Assembly (NCBI GenBank): GCA_944389195.1
Contig: CALXLM010000002.1
Coordinates: 50,640-114,639, forward strand
Reading direction: 5' to 3'
Origin: an uncultured Opitutales bacterium
GTDB lineage: Bacteria > Verrucomicrobiota > Verrucomicrobiia > Opitutales > Intestinicryptomonadaceae
Length of the DNA stretch: 64,000 nucleotides
Below the pieces are notes generated by a model. It saw only the letters and a list, made by a program, of their open reading frames with translations. It was not told where the DNA came from and searched no databases. The position numbers were made by a program, and so were the translations under genes. This document shows positions 42,607 to 52,024 of this stretch, piece after piece (the first letter of the stretch is position 1; every line of letters starts with the position of its first letter).

Positions 42607-44823
42607 ATGAAAAGAGACTATCTTATATTACCGATATTGTTTGCATGCGCCGGTCTTTACGGAGAAAACGTCACATTGGTCGGCGGAACCTCCGCGGCAG
42701 GCAGGGTTGCATTCCCTTCGACGTATAACAATACTACGGTTTTGACGCTGGCGGCGCAGGAGGCAGGCGGAACGGCATATTACGACGCTGCCGGCCGCAC
42801 GGTTAACCAGCTGAACGTAAACTCTTCCAGCTCGGTTTCGGTAGATATAACGGGCGGTTTTACAATCGATACAAACGCTTCGTCCGCTACGGCGATAAAT
42901 TTCGGACAGATTGGCGCGACGAGCACGTTTACGTTCGGCGGGGACAGCACATACACTCTGAAATCTTCGGCAGCCGACGCTTCGTCTGCTTCCTTTGACA
43001 TTAAAATGCTTGCCGGCGCCATTACTGAGTCCACCCTGGTATTGGAAAGCGGGTCAACTCTTGAATCTTTCGGGAAAATAACCTATTTGGGCAACGGAAA
43101 CGGCATTAATTCCCTTACCGAAGCTTCGAGTGGAATTAGAGTTGAGGGAACTTTCAATATTTATAGCTCCGACGACCGATCGTCGTATGGCGACTATATT
43201 ATGACTTGGCATTATAATCCGAGTCCCGTCGTAGGCAGCAGGTCTATGACCAAAATAGCAGACGGCGGTGTCATGAACGTGCGCAATTTGGAGGTTGGCC
43301 GCAATTCTTTCTTTGAGGTTTCAAGCGGCGGCGTTTTGAATGTCACCGGCAGATTGAATATACCCACAACTAAGGACGGCTCCACCGGGACTTACCTCCC
43401 CGAAGGCATTTTTAAAGTTGACGCCGGCGGAAAGGCGAATTTGGGCAGCGTCGAATTATACGGAGCGGTGGGAAATGCGTTTATTGTTGCGGGAACCGTC
43501 ACGGCCGATTATTTCGTAGAGGAAAGGCCGACTACAAATAATGTCGGTTTTGTAGTCGAGCAGGGCGGAGATTTTACGGTCGGGACATACTATCTTACGG
43601 GAGGTTATGCAAATATGGGCGGTAAAATGACGGTCACCGAAAGATTTTCGATAGGCGGAATTTACCAGTCCAAGTTTACCGTGTTGTCAACGGGCGAGCT
43701 TTACACAAACGGCGTGGATATGATGTCTGAAGACGGGGCAACTTTTAATTTGCGCATAGAAGGCTACCATAAAAACGTGGGCGATATTGCTATTTATTCG
43801 CAGCTTGACAGCGCCGCTTTGTCAATTGCGGGCTACGCCGTTCTTGATACGGACTCTTTAAGTTTAAACGGAGCTTCTGTTGACATTTCCGGAACGCTTA
43901 ATGTTCAGAATATTATTATTAACGCCGACCAATACGTTAATTCAAAATTGAAACTTTGGGAGTGGGGTGTGCTGAACATAAACGGCACGTCAACATTGAC
44001 TGATACGATAAACACGGGCGTGGTAAACGTCAATGCGGGCATAACGCGAATCGCTTCTGCAAGTGGTTTTCTCCTTGAGGGAGGCACTCTCAATATAAAA
44101 GACGGCGCGCGCATGGAGGCTGTGGAGATCCACGACGGCAACAATCCTTATGTTTTCAGGGTTCGGACATCAGCCGAATCAAAAGTAAACATTTACGGTA
44201 CGGGTGTTTTGGACCTGTCTAAAACATACGGGAGCAACGACCTTGCGATAGACGGGAATGCGACGCTGTCGGTGTATGCTGAAAACAAGCATTCGATAAT
44301 CGCCGACAAGGTGACGTTTTGGGATGGGGCCAAGCTCAATATCAATTCCGAGAACATATTTATCGGCGAGACTGGAACATACAGCACTTTTATAATGTTG
44401 GCTGCAGGTGCTAAGGCATATATGAACGTTAACTATGAGACGCATTTTTCTTACGCACAGTTGCAATCCAATGCCGTTTTCACCATAAATGTTGCCCAAA
44501 ATGCTGACGCTGTTCTGATTTTCGACAAATTGCTTCAGTATTCAAATCATGTTGGGAGCATCGTATTTGATGACTTTAACAACGAAAAAGTATTCTTTCA
44601 GAGCATGAGCGAGTTGCCTGACTATATAACATTTAGCGGTACCGGCGTAAACGGAGTGTCTCTTACCAATTCCGATTTTGAGCTCATAGCTGGAAATTTC
44701 AACGGCACAGAGGGTTGGTGGATGTATTCTCCGTTGGTTCCGGAGCCCGCAGAATGGGCTTTCATATTCGGTTTGGCGGCGGCTGTTTTTGCTTTGAAAC
44801 GTAGGCTCGGCGGGCGGATTTAG
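42607..44823 (+). CDS. Large secreted repeat protein with PEP-CTERM sorting signal
   Basis: The 738-residue protein has a signal peptide (MKRDYLILPILFACAGLYGEN). It is a long beta-rich body full of Gly, Asn, Thr, Ser and Val in short repeats such as GGVLNVTG, GGTLNIKDGARM and INADQYVNSK, like the passenger region of autotransporters or filamentous adhesins. The C-terminus is a textbook PEP-CTERM tail: VPEPAEWAF, a hydrophobic segment, and an Arg-rich end (KRRLGGRI). Proteins with this tail are processed by an exosortase and reach the cell surface or the exopolysaccharide. No exosortase gene is in this window. It sits just before a xylanase and ends in a strong terminator. Confidence 0.85.
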   Translation: MKRDYLILPILFACAGLYGENVTLVGGTSAAGRVAFPSTYNNTTVLTLAAQEAGGTAYYDAAGRTVNQLNVNSSSSVSVDITGGFTIDTNASSATAINFGQIGATSTFTFGGDSTYTLKSSAADASSASFDIKMLAGAITESTLVLESGSTLESFGKITYLGNGNGINSLTEASSGIRVEGTFNIYSSDDRSSYGDYIMTWHYNPSPVVGSRSMTKIADGGVMNVRNLEVGRNSFFEVSSGGVLNVTGRLNIPTTKDGSTGTYLPEGIFKVDAGGKANLGSVELYGAVGNAFIVAGTVTADYFVEERPTTNNVGFVVEQGGDFTVGTYYLTGGYANMGGKMTVTERFSIGGIYQSKFTVLSTGELYTNGVDMMSEDGATFNLRIEGYHKNVGDIAIYSQLDSAALSIAGYAVLDTDSLSLNGASVDISGTLNVQNIIINADQYVNSKLKLWEWGVLNINGTSTLTDTINTGVVNVNAGITRIASASGFLLEGGTLNIKDGARMEAVEIHDGNNPYVFRVRTSAESKVNIYGTGVLDLSKTYGSNDLAIDGNATLSVYAENKHSIIADKVTFWDGAKLNINSENIFIGETGTYSTFIMLAAGAKAYMNVNYETHFSYAQLQSNAVFTINVAQNADAVLIFDKLLQYSNHVGSIVFDDFNNEKVFFQSMSELPDYITFSGTGVNGVSLTNSDFELIAGNFNGTEGWWMYSPLVPEPAEWAFIFGLAAAVFALKRRLGGRI

Positions 44824-44842
44824 GCATTGTTTAGTTTTTATA

Positions 44843-44878
44843 AAAAAGTCCGTTGCGGAATTCTGCGGCGGACTTTTT
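44843..44878 (+). terminator. Rho-independent terminator after the PEP-CTERM gene
   Basis: AAAAAGTCCG (44843-44852) pairs with CGGACTTTTT (44869-44878), 16 bases between; T-run included. Confidence 0.88.
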
Positions 44879-44990
44879 GCGTTTTCTTTCTATTGTTGCC
44901 GGGTTTAAAAAATATTGACAAGTGGCATATTTTTTCAAAAAACTGCACAGACACGTCAATTATTTGTTTAAATTGGTTATATTGTAAATT

Positions 44991-46445
44991 ATGAAAAAAA
45001 TAATATGTCTTTTGGCATGTTTGCAGTTCGCCATATCGTTTTTAAACGCCCAGTCAATCAATAAAAACGAGTCCAAACGCATGGTGTGGGAGCGCAAAGA
45101 TTCGTCTCACGGATCTAAGGAAGCGCCGCTGTCGGACAAGCTCAGAAGCATATGGGCTGACCCCGTCTTGCAGGAAAAAATTGCCCTCGGGATTGAAAAT
45201 AACCGCAAGGGGGACTTTTATCTGCATTTTATAGACTCGAGGAACAGGGACGTCAAAGTTGAAAACCTCAAGGTTGAAATGCTGAAGCACGACTTTCTTT
45301 TCGGGGCGCAGATATTTCTCCTCGGCGGGTTTGAAAACGAAGAAAGGAACAGGCTTTACGAAGAGAACTTTTTGAATCTTTTTAACTTTGCCACGGTTCC
45401 CTTTTATTGGAAGGCCTACGAGCAAAAAGACGGAGTATACCAGTTTAAAAAAGACGTATCCGACCAGGGGCTAAGCCATTTGAGCCGCAGGCCTTCGCAG
45501 GATTTAATCGTTGAATTCTGCAATAAGCACGGCCTTAAGATGAAGGGACACACGCTCGCATGGTATGTAAATACGCACGCGCTTCCCGCATGGATGCCTC
45601 TTCAAAACAGGGAAATCGAAAAATACATGTGCCGCTATATCGATAAAGTAGCGGAACGTTTCGATGCCGATATTGACGTTTGGGATGTCGCGAACGAATC
45701 CTCGGACACGCAGGATTGGCCTAAAAAGCCCAACTTTTTCCCGAAAGACCACGCGTTCAAGGCGTTTAAAGAGGCTGAGCGGGTTTTCCAGTACAGCGAC
45801 GATTTTATAATGAACTTTACGACTCCCGTATGGATGAGGCTCGTGCGCTATCACGAGTATGCGCAAGATTATCTCTTGGCGTCGTCATTGATTTCTCGCG
45901 GAGCGAAAGTCGACGTTATAGGTCTGCAGCTGCACTATTTCAAAAAGCCCGACCGCGACGCCCTTATGTCGGGGGAGGCATGGACTCCTGAGGAACTGTT
46001 CGACGCCCTCGACACTGTTTCCGACTTTAACCTTCCCATACACATTACTGAAATAACTTTCCCGTGCATGGGCGAGGGCGAGATAGGCGAGGAAAAGCAG
46101 GCCTTTTTGCTCGAGAACTTTTACAAACTTTGGTTCAGCCACCCGAAGGTCGAGGCGATTACATATTGGCATTTTGTCGACGGAACGGCGGGCTCGGAAA
46201 ACATATATAACGGCGGGCTTTTGCGCGGCGACTTCTCAAAGAAAAAGGCATATCTTGTGCTCGAGAGGCTGTTGAAGAAAGACTGGTGCACGAACCTGTC
46301 GTTCGACAATTCCGACAGCGTGTATCATTTCCGCTGCTTTTACGGAACCTATAAAGTGTCGTTTACCGTCGGCGAAAAGCGCTACGAAAAGACTGTAAAG
46401 CTTAATAAAAACGAACGTAAGCGGAACTTTATAAAGGTTGATTGA
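44991..46445 (+). CDS. Secreted GH10 endo-beta-1,4-xylanase-like enzyme
   Basis: The 484-residue protein has a signal peptide (MKKIICLLACLQFAISFLNAQ). A ~70-residue N-terminal part precedes a GH10 TIM barrel from ~95. GH10 marks are KGHTLAWYVNTHALPAWMP, the acid/base Glu236 in WDVANE, IGLQLHYF, and the nucleophile Glu354 in HITEITFP, followed by YWHFVDG. A short beta-type tail ends the protein. GH10 enzymes cut xylan backbones. TTGACA at 44915-44920 and TATATT at 44978-44983 are possible promoter parts, not correctly spaced as a pair. The motif TGGCATATTTT at 44923 is shared with the GH2 upstream region. Confidence 0.92.
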   Translation: MKKIICLLACLQFAISFLNAQSINKNESKRMVWERKDSSHGSKEAPLSDKLRSIWADPVLQEKIALGIENNRKGDFYLHFIDSRNRDVKVENLKVEMLKHDFLFGAQIFLLGGFENEERNRLYEENFLNLFNFATVPFYWKAYEQKDGVYQFKKDVSDQGLSHLSRRPSQDLIVEFCNKHGLKMKGHTLAWYVNTHALPAWMPLQNREIEKYMCRYIDKVAERFDADIDVWDVANESSDTQDWPKKPNFFPKDHAFKAFKEAERVFQYSDDFIMNFTTPVWMRLVRYHEYAQDYLLASSLISRGAKVDVIGLQLHYFKKPDRDALMSGEAWTPEELFDALDTVSDFNLPIHITEITFPCMGEGEIGEEKQAFLLENFYKLWFSHPKVEAITYWHFVDGTAGSENIYNGGLLRGDFSKKKAYLVLERLLKKDWCTNLSFDNSDSVYHFRCFYGTYKVSFTVGEKRYEKTVKLNKNERKRNFIKVD

Positions 46446-46737
46446 TGCTTATTGCCGGATTTGCCGACAATCAATAAACGCGTTGCGTTAAAATATCCGC
46501 CTAACGCCGAGCATTCTTTTGGCGCGCTGAGCTTCTGGTTTAAATAGCCACAGGAAGATTTGGGAACATAGAATACTATGCATTCTTTCGGGGCAGGGAG
46601 TTTTTGAGCTTGTCCGCGCCAATTCCGTCGTTTGCAGATACTGCGGGACGCGGGATTGGTGCGCGTTTTGTTTTATCGGAAATTAAGCGGCGAACGTTAT
46701 GCGGCAGAACTCAAAGCGGCTTTATTTTTGGGGAAGC

Positions 46738-49389
46738 CTATTTGTTGCCCTTGCCGATTCTGAGAAATTTAACGTCGCCTTTTTTCATATCGAACTTTAA
46801 CACGGGGCCTTTGCCAAGCGGTGTGCCGGTGAGCGCGTCGTAAACGGTTTCATCGGTCCCGACATCTATCGTATGCGGTTCGGAGGTCGTGGCGCATACG
46901 GAAACATAGGCGCCGTTCGCGTACACTGCGGCGGGCTGCTCCGTATAAATGTGGATTCCTGATTCCTTGAAGGCGTAGCGGTAAAGCTCTATCGGGATAA
47001 CGTTCATGCCGCAGAAAATATGCGGATATTTTCCGTTTTTGCGCATGACTACGGCTGGAAGGCCGTTTGAGTATTTATAAAGGACAGTGTCTCCGTCCCT
47101 TAACTTCGGCGAAAAATAGACTCCGACGGGAGCGTATTCGTTAAAAAGCTTAAGCCCGGCTTTTTTACCCTCTTCAGTAGGAATGAATTTAGAGGGCAGA
47201 TTGCCTGCTTCCATTATTTCAAAACCGGTAGTTTCGGAAATCGCCTCTACCGACAACTTTCGCTTTTGAGTATCGACGTATCCGGGAGCCCACGCCCATA
47301 AGCACGCTGAATTTTCCGCAACTTTGCGCATTTGTTTGCGCCGCTTCTCGTCGAGCGCGAATGCGCAAAGAAACACGTTCATTCTTGGTGTTGCGCGTCC
47401 CTCAAGTATGTCGTCGAGCAGGTATTGCCCGAAGGGAACACCACAGCGGTTTAACGCGAGGCGGGCGCGCTTCATGAGCATTCCCGTGAGCCTGCTGGAG
47501 TTGCGCCCCACATAGCACATCGACGTTTCGTCGTAGATGAGCGCGACCGGCGGGGAATAGGGACTCGGATTGTTTATCATGTCGAGTTCGGCGCTTTTGA
47601 AAAGATCCATTTGCTTCCAAAGCTCGGGGTCTTCGTACCAGCCTGTCCCGAACAGGTCCATCCACCACGAAGCGTGGTTGCGCAAGGTTTGCTGGGCAAG
47701 ATTCCTGCGCATTACCTCTATGGAGTCGGCCTGTGTTTTCTGGTTCGGGTCGCCCACAAGTATGACGGATCCTGAAGACCACATTAGATAGGTGCGGTTG
47801 TCGTCCTCGTCGCACCATATTTTGTTCGACAGCGCGCAGCTTTCGCTTGCGCCCATAGTGGATTTTGAACCTCCCTTTCCGCGGTCTGAATAGGATATCG
47901 GACCGCATACCATGTCTATATAGGGGGAATCGAGAATCTTGCGGAGCGCAAAATGCCCGGTGACAGCCGGAGAATTGTGCAGCGCAGCGAATTCAAACCC
48001 GTATCCGTAAAATGTCAGGGAGAGCTTCGGATTTGCCTTTGTTTCCTCCCTTATGATTTTTGCAAACGTAAGGATAGTGTCGGCCATTTCGTCCTGGAGA
48101 AACAGGTTGAAATCCACGACGTTCTGATGCGTTTCGGGATTGATTATGCACTTTAAGTTGGAACGCTCCTCGTTGGACGGAACAGGTGCGTTTTTTAATT
48201 CCGCTGCGGGGTTGTTCCATGCCGTTTTAAGATCTTCATCGGAGGGGTATTTTTTCGCGAGCCATTTGCGCCATGCTGCCAAGGTTGATTTATCGTATCC
48301 GCTGAGCCTTGCTGTGGGAGATTGTGCATAGAACCATTCTCCCGTATTCGCCCCGCTCGGGTGGTATCCGGCTATATATTTGCCGTATTTGGACTCGAGA
48401 AGGGCGATAGTCTGGCGGAGGGCTTTTGAGGCGTCGGCGCGGTATTTTTCGGACGATACTGCGGCAAAGCGCTGCAGCGACGGTTCTGCGCCGCGCGATA
48501 TTCTCGTGGTTGTTTTGCCGTCAAAATCGCGCATTTCGGAATCCGGATTTTTATCGAGCCATTCCGCTGACGGGTTCATTCCAACACGCGCTATGACTTT
48601 CACGTCGGGGTTTACGGCGGAGAGATTTTTAAAAATATTGTCGTAGATTTTTTCGTAATTTTTCGCGTTTTTTTCGTCCCAGAATATCGGTATTCCGAGC
48701 GTCACAAGGTTTATTCCGCGTTCGGCGGCGAGTTTCTGCTGCGATACAAACGTTTTTCCCGCGCTTTGTCCGATTATTTCAAATGGCGTTTGGGTGTAAA
48801 CCACCATGTCGAACCATCCGCATTCACTGTATTTAAGCGTTGTTTTCAACCTGTATTTTACGCCTTTTTTAATTTTAAGCCCGCCGATGTAGAATTTGAC
48901 CGCGCCCGCTATCGGATCGTTGCTTTTTTGAATGTGGAGGGCTCCATTTTCGTTTTTTGCCGAGTATTGGCTTTTGTTTGCCGTAAAATTTTTTCCAACT
49001 TCGGGGGAAGATGTGTCGTAGAGTATTTGCTTCGTTTTACCGTCGAGATCTTCAAGCGCCGCTTCGAGAATGTAAATGTCTTTTATTTTCGTCTCGAAAC
49101 TCATTCTTAGGGCGCCGTTGGGGTCGTCGTTTTCGGATACGAAGTCTATCGACACTTCCGTAGGCTCAGTGCCTACGACCTTCCTTTTTTCCCCGGGAAA
49201 GCTTCCGTAAAATATCCTTCCGCGAATGGGATGTCCGTCCGATGTTATAAAAGGCACTCCTCCAATGTTTTTAACGGCGTATGTGTTCCCTACATGCGTT
49301 CCGTCCTCAAAAGGCTTTGGTGAGCAGCCCCACGACAGGGCTATCGCCGAAGACAATGCTGCTATCCGTATGTATAGGTTCGGTTTCAT
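46738..49389 (-). CDS. Lipoprotein glycosidase, GH42-like (clan GH-A) beta-galactosidase family
   Basis: A large protein of 883 residues if started at ATG 49389 (MKPNLYIRIAALSSAIALSWGC, a lipoprotein signal); the open frame allows a GTG at 49413. A ~170-residue beta domain leads into a TIM barrel with PIFWDEKNAKNYEKI and the likely acid/base Glu in SGANTGEWFY. The likely nucleophile is Glu in IWCDEDDNRTYL. A GH42-type trimerisation domain with YDETSMCYV and a C-terminal beta domain follow. The GH family is not certain. It lies 30 bp after a Gfo/Idh oxidoreductase gene on the same strand, so they form an operon. Confidence 0.8.
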   Translation of the reverse strand: MKPNLYIRIAALSSAIALSWGCSPKPFEDGTHVGNTYAVKNIGGVPFITSDGHPIRGRIFYGSFPGEKRKVVGTEPTEVSIDFVSENDDPNGALRMSFETKIKDIYILEAALEDLDGKTKQILYDTSSPEVGKNFTANKSQYSAKNENGALHIQKSNDPIAGAVKFYIGGLKIKKGVKYRLKTTLKYSECGWFDMVVYTQTPFEIIGQSAGKTFVSQQKLAAERGINLVTLGIPIFWDEKNAKNYEKIYDNIFKNLSAVNPDVKVIARVGMNPSAEWLDKNPDSEMRDFDGKTTTRISRGAEPSLQRFAAVSSEKYRADASKALRQTIALLESKYGKYIAGYHPSGANTGEWFYAQSPTARLSGYDKSTLAAWRKWLAKKYPSDEDLKTAWNNPAAELKNAPVPSNEERSNLKCIINPETHQNVVDFNLFLQDEMADTILTFAKIIREETKANPKLSLTFYGYGFEFAALHNSPAVTGHFALRKILDSPYIDMVCGPISYSDRGKGGSKSTMGASESCALSNKIWCDEDDNRTYLMWSSGSVILVGDPNQKTQADSIEVMRRNLAQQTLRNHASWWMDLFGTGWYEDPELWKQMDLFKSAELDMINNPSPYSPPVALIYDETSMCYVGRNSSRLTGMLMKRARLALNRCGVPFGQYLLDDILEGRATPRMNVFLCAFALDEKRRKQMRKVAENSACLWAWAPGYVDTQKRKLSVEAISETTGFEIMEAGNLPSKFIPTEEGKKAGLKLFNEYAPVGVYFSPKLRDGDTVLYKYSNGLPAVVMRKNGKYPHIFCGMNVIPIELYRYAFKESGIHIYTEQPAAVYANGAYVSVCATTSEPHTIDVGTDETVYDALTGTPLGKGPVLKFDMKKGDVKFLRIGKGNK

Positions 49390-49419
49390 GGCTGTTTTGG
49401 CGTTATTGCCCACGGATTT

Positions 49420-50799
49420 TTAAGAGGGCAGAAATTCCTTTTTATATTCGTATAACGACGACAGATATTTGTCCGCCGAAGGCCTGTTTGAAAAGCGCAT
49501 TTTCGATGCGTCGTATTCCAGCACGCCGCTTTCGAACACCGGCACCATCAGCAGCAGCGAGACTTCGGTAAACGGCGCGGCGTATTCGAAATTTGCCGGA
49601 GGCTGCACGTTGTCGAGGCAGGCTTTTGCCCATTCCTGCTGCGGGTTGTCGGCGAATTTCGAGCGTTCGATGCTCTTTTGCGGAAGCGCGCCGCTCCTTT
49701 TTAGCTCCACCATTCGGGAGCGCGGGAAAATGAGCGGATTTATGCCGTATTCGTTCGTATAGACGGTTTCCTTAGTTCCCACGATAAGCGTGCCGTTTTT
49801 CATGCGGGGGTCGTCGATAAACGACTGTTCCACGCGCTTTACGTTTTTTGGCTTTCTGCCGCCGTCGTACCAGTGGAGCGTGATTTTGCCGTCCACGCCG
49901 CGCGGGTTTTCGAATTCAATGTGAGACGTCGCCTGCTGCGGCCATGCGCATTCGGAATATTCTGAACAGTCTCCCCAGACTTTTTTGGGCGCGTCAAGCC
50001 CGAACGCGGAGTACGATACGTCGAGGATGTGGCACGCCATGTCGCCGCCCGCGCCGGTGCCGTAATCGCGGAATCCGCGCCAGTTAAAGGGCAGGACGTC
50101 TTGAGAATAGGGCGCGTCCGGCGCTACTCCGAGCCATAAGTTGTAGTCGAGCGTGGCTGGTATCGGTTGGGCGGGCGGGCGTTTTATATTCCCCTGCGGC
50201 CAGATAGGCCTGTCTGTCCAACTGTGTATTTCCTCTATCTGCCCCAAAATTCCGGCTTCGCACCATTCTTTTATGGAGCGCCAACCGTCGAACGTATGGC
50301 CCTGGTTTCCCATTTGCGTTATTACCCCGGCTTCTTTTGCGAGGCGCCTGAGGCGGCGCGATTCCCATACAGTGCGCGTCAGCGGTTTTTGGCAATAAAC
50401 ATGTTTTCCCTTTGCGATTGCCCACGAAGCTATGGGATAGTGCATGTGGTCGGGCGTCGAGATTACAACGGCGTCTATTTGCGAATCCATTTTGTCGAGC
50501 ATTGCGCGGTAGTCGCGAAATTTCGGAATCTTCGGAAAGCTTTTAAATCCTTCGGCAGCCCGGTTTTCGTCGACGTCGCAAAAGGCCGCCATGTTTACAA
50601 ACGGCGAGTCTTTCAATTTGGAAATTGAAAGTTTCCCTATGCCCCCAACGCCGATAATGGCGACGTTCAGGCGGTCGTTTGGTCCGAGCTTGCGCCTTTT
50701 AGGGGACGACGCGCATCCGGGAAGAAACATTGCGCCTCCGAAAAGCGCGGCGTTTAACAAAAATTTTCTGCGAGAAAAATCATGATGGGCCGTTTTCAT
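49420..50799 (-). CDS. Tat-exported Gfo/Idh/MocA-family oxidoreductase lipoprotein
   Basis: The 459-residue protein starts with a twin-arginine signal (FSRRKFLLNAALFGGA) ending in a lipobox-like FLPGC. The NAD(P)-binding Rossmann domain follows (LNVAIIGVGGIGKLSISKL) with VVISTPDHMHYPIA and the catalytic motif HVYCQKPLTRT, where Lys is the usual catalytic residue. The C-terminal alpha/beta domain follows. Exported Gfo/Idh proteins are frequent in Verrucomicrobia and Planctomycetes; some are glycosidases using an NAD-dependent oxidation step (GH109-like). It shares an operon with the GH42-like gene. Confidence 0.88.
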   Translation of the reverse strand: MKTAHHDFSRRKFLLNAALFGGAMFLPGCASSPKRRKLGPNDRLNVAIIGVGGIGKLSISKLKDSPFVNMAAFCDVDENRAAEGFKSFPKIPKFRDYRAMLDKMDSQIDAVVISTPDHMHYPIASWAIAKGKHVYCQKPLTRTVWESRRLRRLAKEAGVITQMGNQGHTFDGWRSIKEWCEAGILGQIEEIHSWTDRPIWPQGNIKRPPAQPIPATLDYNLWLGVAPDAPYSQDVLPFNWRGFRDYGTGAGGDMACHILDVSYSAFGLDAPKKVWGDCSEYSECAWPQQATSHIEFENPRGVDGKITLHWYDGGRKPKNVKRVEQSFIDDPRMKNGTLIVGTKETVYTNEYGINPLIFPRSRMVELKRSGALPQKSIERSKFADNPQQEWAKACLDNVQPPANFEYAAPFTEVSLLLMVPVFESGVLEYDASKMRFSNRPSADKYLSSLYEYKKEFLPS

Positions 50800-51029
50800 A
50801 ATTTATTCTTTTATTTGCAGGCGCATTTCTTTCAAGCATATTGATCGCCATGCGGCAAATAAGTCAAAATTTTACAATTTAAACCGCAGTGGCATGCAAT
50901 TTGGCGCGCCGGTTTGCGCGTTCCGGAATAAGGCTGCGCGTGCCGAAGCGCGTGAATGCCGGCAAGCAGCATGCCGGCTTTGAGAAGGTGCCATATTGCC
51001 GCGTCCGGCGCCGCGCCTTAAAAGAGGAT

Positions 51030-52019
51030 TCAGCGCCTTGAGGAAAGTCTGCGAAGCGTGCCGTGGTAGGCCATTACGGCGTTGGCTATGGCCGACGCGA
51101 TTTTCTGGCGGTATGCAGGCGTTGCGAGCTTTCTGCATTCGGCGTTGTTTGAAATAAATCCGCATTCGACGAGCGCGGCAGGCATTTTCGGCGATTTTAG
51201 AACCGCGAAACGCGCCCGCTTTACACCCCTGTCGGGAGATCCGGTGGCGGAGCGGAGGGACCGCTGCAGATAATATGCCAGAAGCTGGTTCCAACCGTCG
51301 TTGGCGTGGCCAGCGTATGCAGCCGCGTCCGACCTTGAGGTTCTCGAACTCGTCGTAGAGGGCATCCATCGCGGGGTGAGCGCAAAGGTTTCTATTCCGG
51401 AAATGGAAGGTGAGGCGGCGTTGCAATGCACGCTTAACATTAGGTCGGCGCGCAGCGCGTTTGCCTTTTTGGGGCGGTCGTCGAGATCTATAAATTCGTC
51501 TTTTGTGCGGGCGTACGAAACTTTATATCCGTTCTTTTTCAACTCCCTTCCAACGCGCATTGCGATGTCGAGATTGAGAAATTTTTCGCTGAGCCTGTAA
51601 GTTTTATTGTAAGCTCCCCTGTCTTTTCCGCCGTGCCCGGCGTCGATAAAGACGTGGAATAGCTTTTTGGGGGCGCCGTTGTTTTGGGGAAATAGAATGG
51701 GGATTATAGACTTAAAGTAATCTCTTTTTGCGATATACAGCATGCCTTTGTATTCCACGACAGGATGCCCGAGCCACACAGTAATGCCGTTTAAGTCCAT
51801 CGAGCGCGAATTAACCTCGAAAGTCATGCGCGAAGTTTTGCTGAATACCGACTGCGACTTTTTTGCGATGTTCGTTTTGTAGCGCATTCCGCAAAGCTGC
51901 GCGAGCTTTGAAACGGGTATGTATTCGGCGCCTTTAACCGTCAGCGCAAAGGCGTTCGGAGCCGCGGCGATTCCGAATAGCGCCAGCAAGAAATCGCGTC
52001 GGGAAAAGTGCGGCAGCAT
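51030..52019 (-). CDS. N-acetylmuramoyl-L-alanine amidase (Amidase_3), Tat signal
   Basis: A zinc amidase that cuts the peptide stem from peptidoglycan, usually in daughter-cell separation. The 329 residues start with a twin-arginine signal (FSRRDFLLALFG). About 100 residues resembling a copper-amine-oxidase N-terminal / AMIN-like region follow, then the catalytic domain from ~120: zinc ligands in FIDAGHGGKD, LSEKFLN and LSVHCNAA, and the catalytic Glu in LVECGFISN. A Ser/Thr/Arg-rich insert (PSTTSSRTSRSDAA) lies near 225. It starts 5 bp after the infC stop, so it is co-transcribed with infC. Confidence 0.9.
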   Translation of the reverse strand: MLPHFSRRDFLLALFGIAAAPNAFALTVKGAEYIPVSKLAQLCGMRYKTNIAKKSQSVFSKTSRMTFEVNSRSMDLNGITVWLGHPVVEYKGMLYIAKRDYFKSIIPILFPQNNGAPKKLFHVFIDAGHGGKDRGAYNKTYRLSEKFLNLDIAMRVGRELKKNGYKVSYARTKDEFIDLDDRPKKANALRADLMLSVHCNAASPSISGIETFALTPRWMPSTTSSRTSRSDAAAYAGHANDGWNQLLAYYLQRSLRSATGSPDRGVKRARFAVLKSPKMPAALVECGFISNNAECRKLATPAYRQKIASAIANAVMAYHGTLRRLSSRR

Positions 52020-52024
52020 GTTTA

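Noticed and set aside
51034..51060. GAGGAAAGTC, which resembles the conserved start of RNase P RNA
   Set aside because: It lies in the last codons of the amidase gene, and the other conserved RNase P RNA segments are not found around it.
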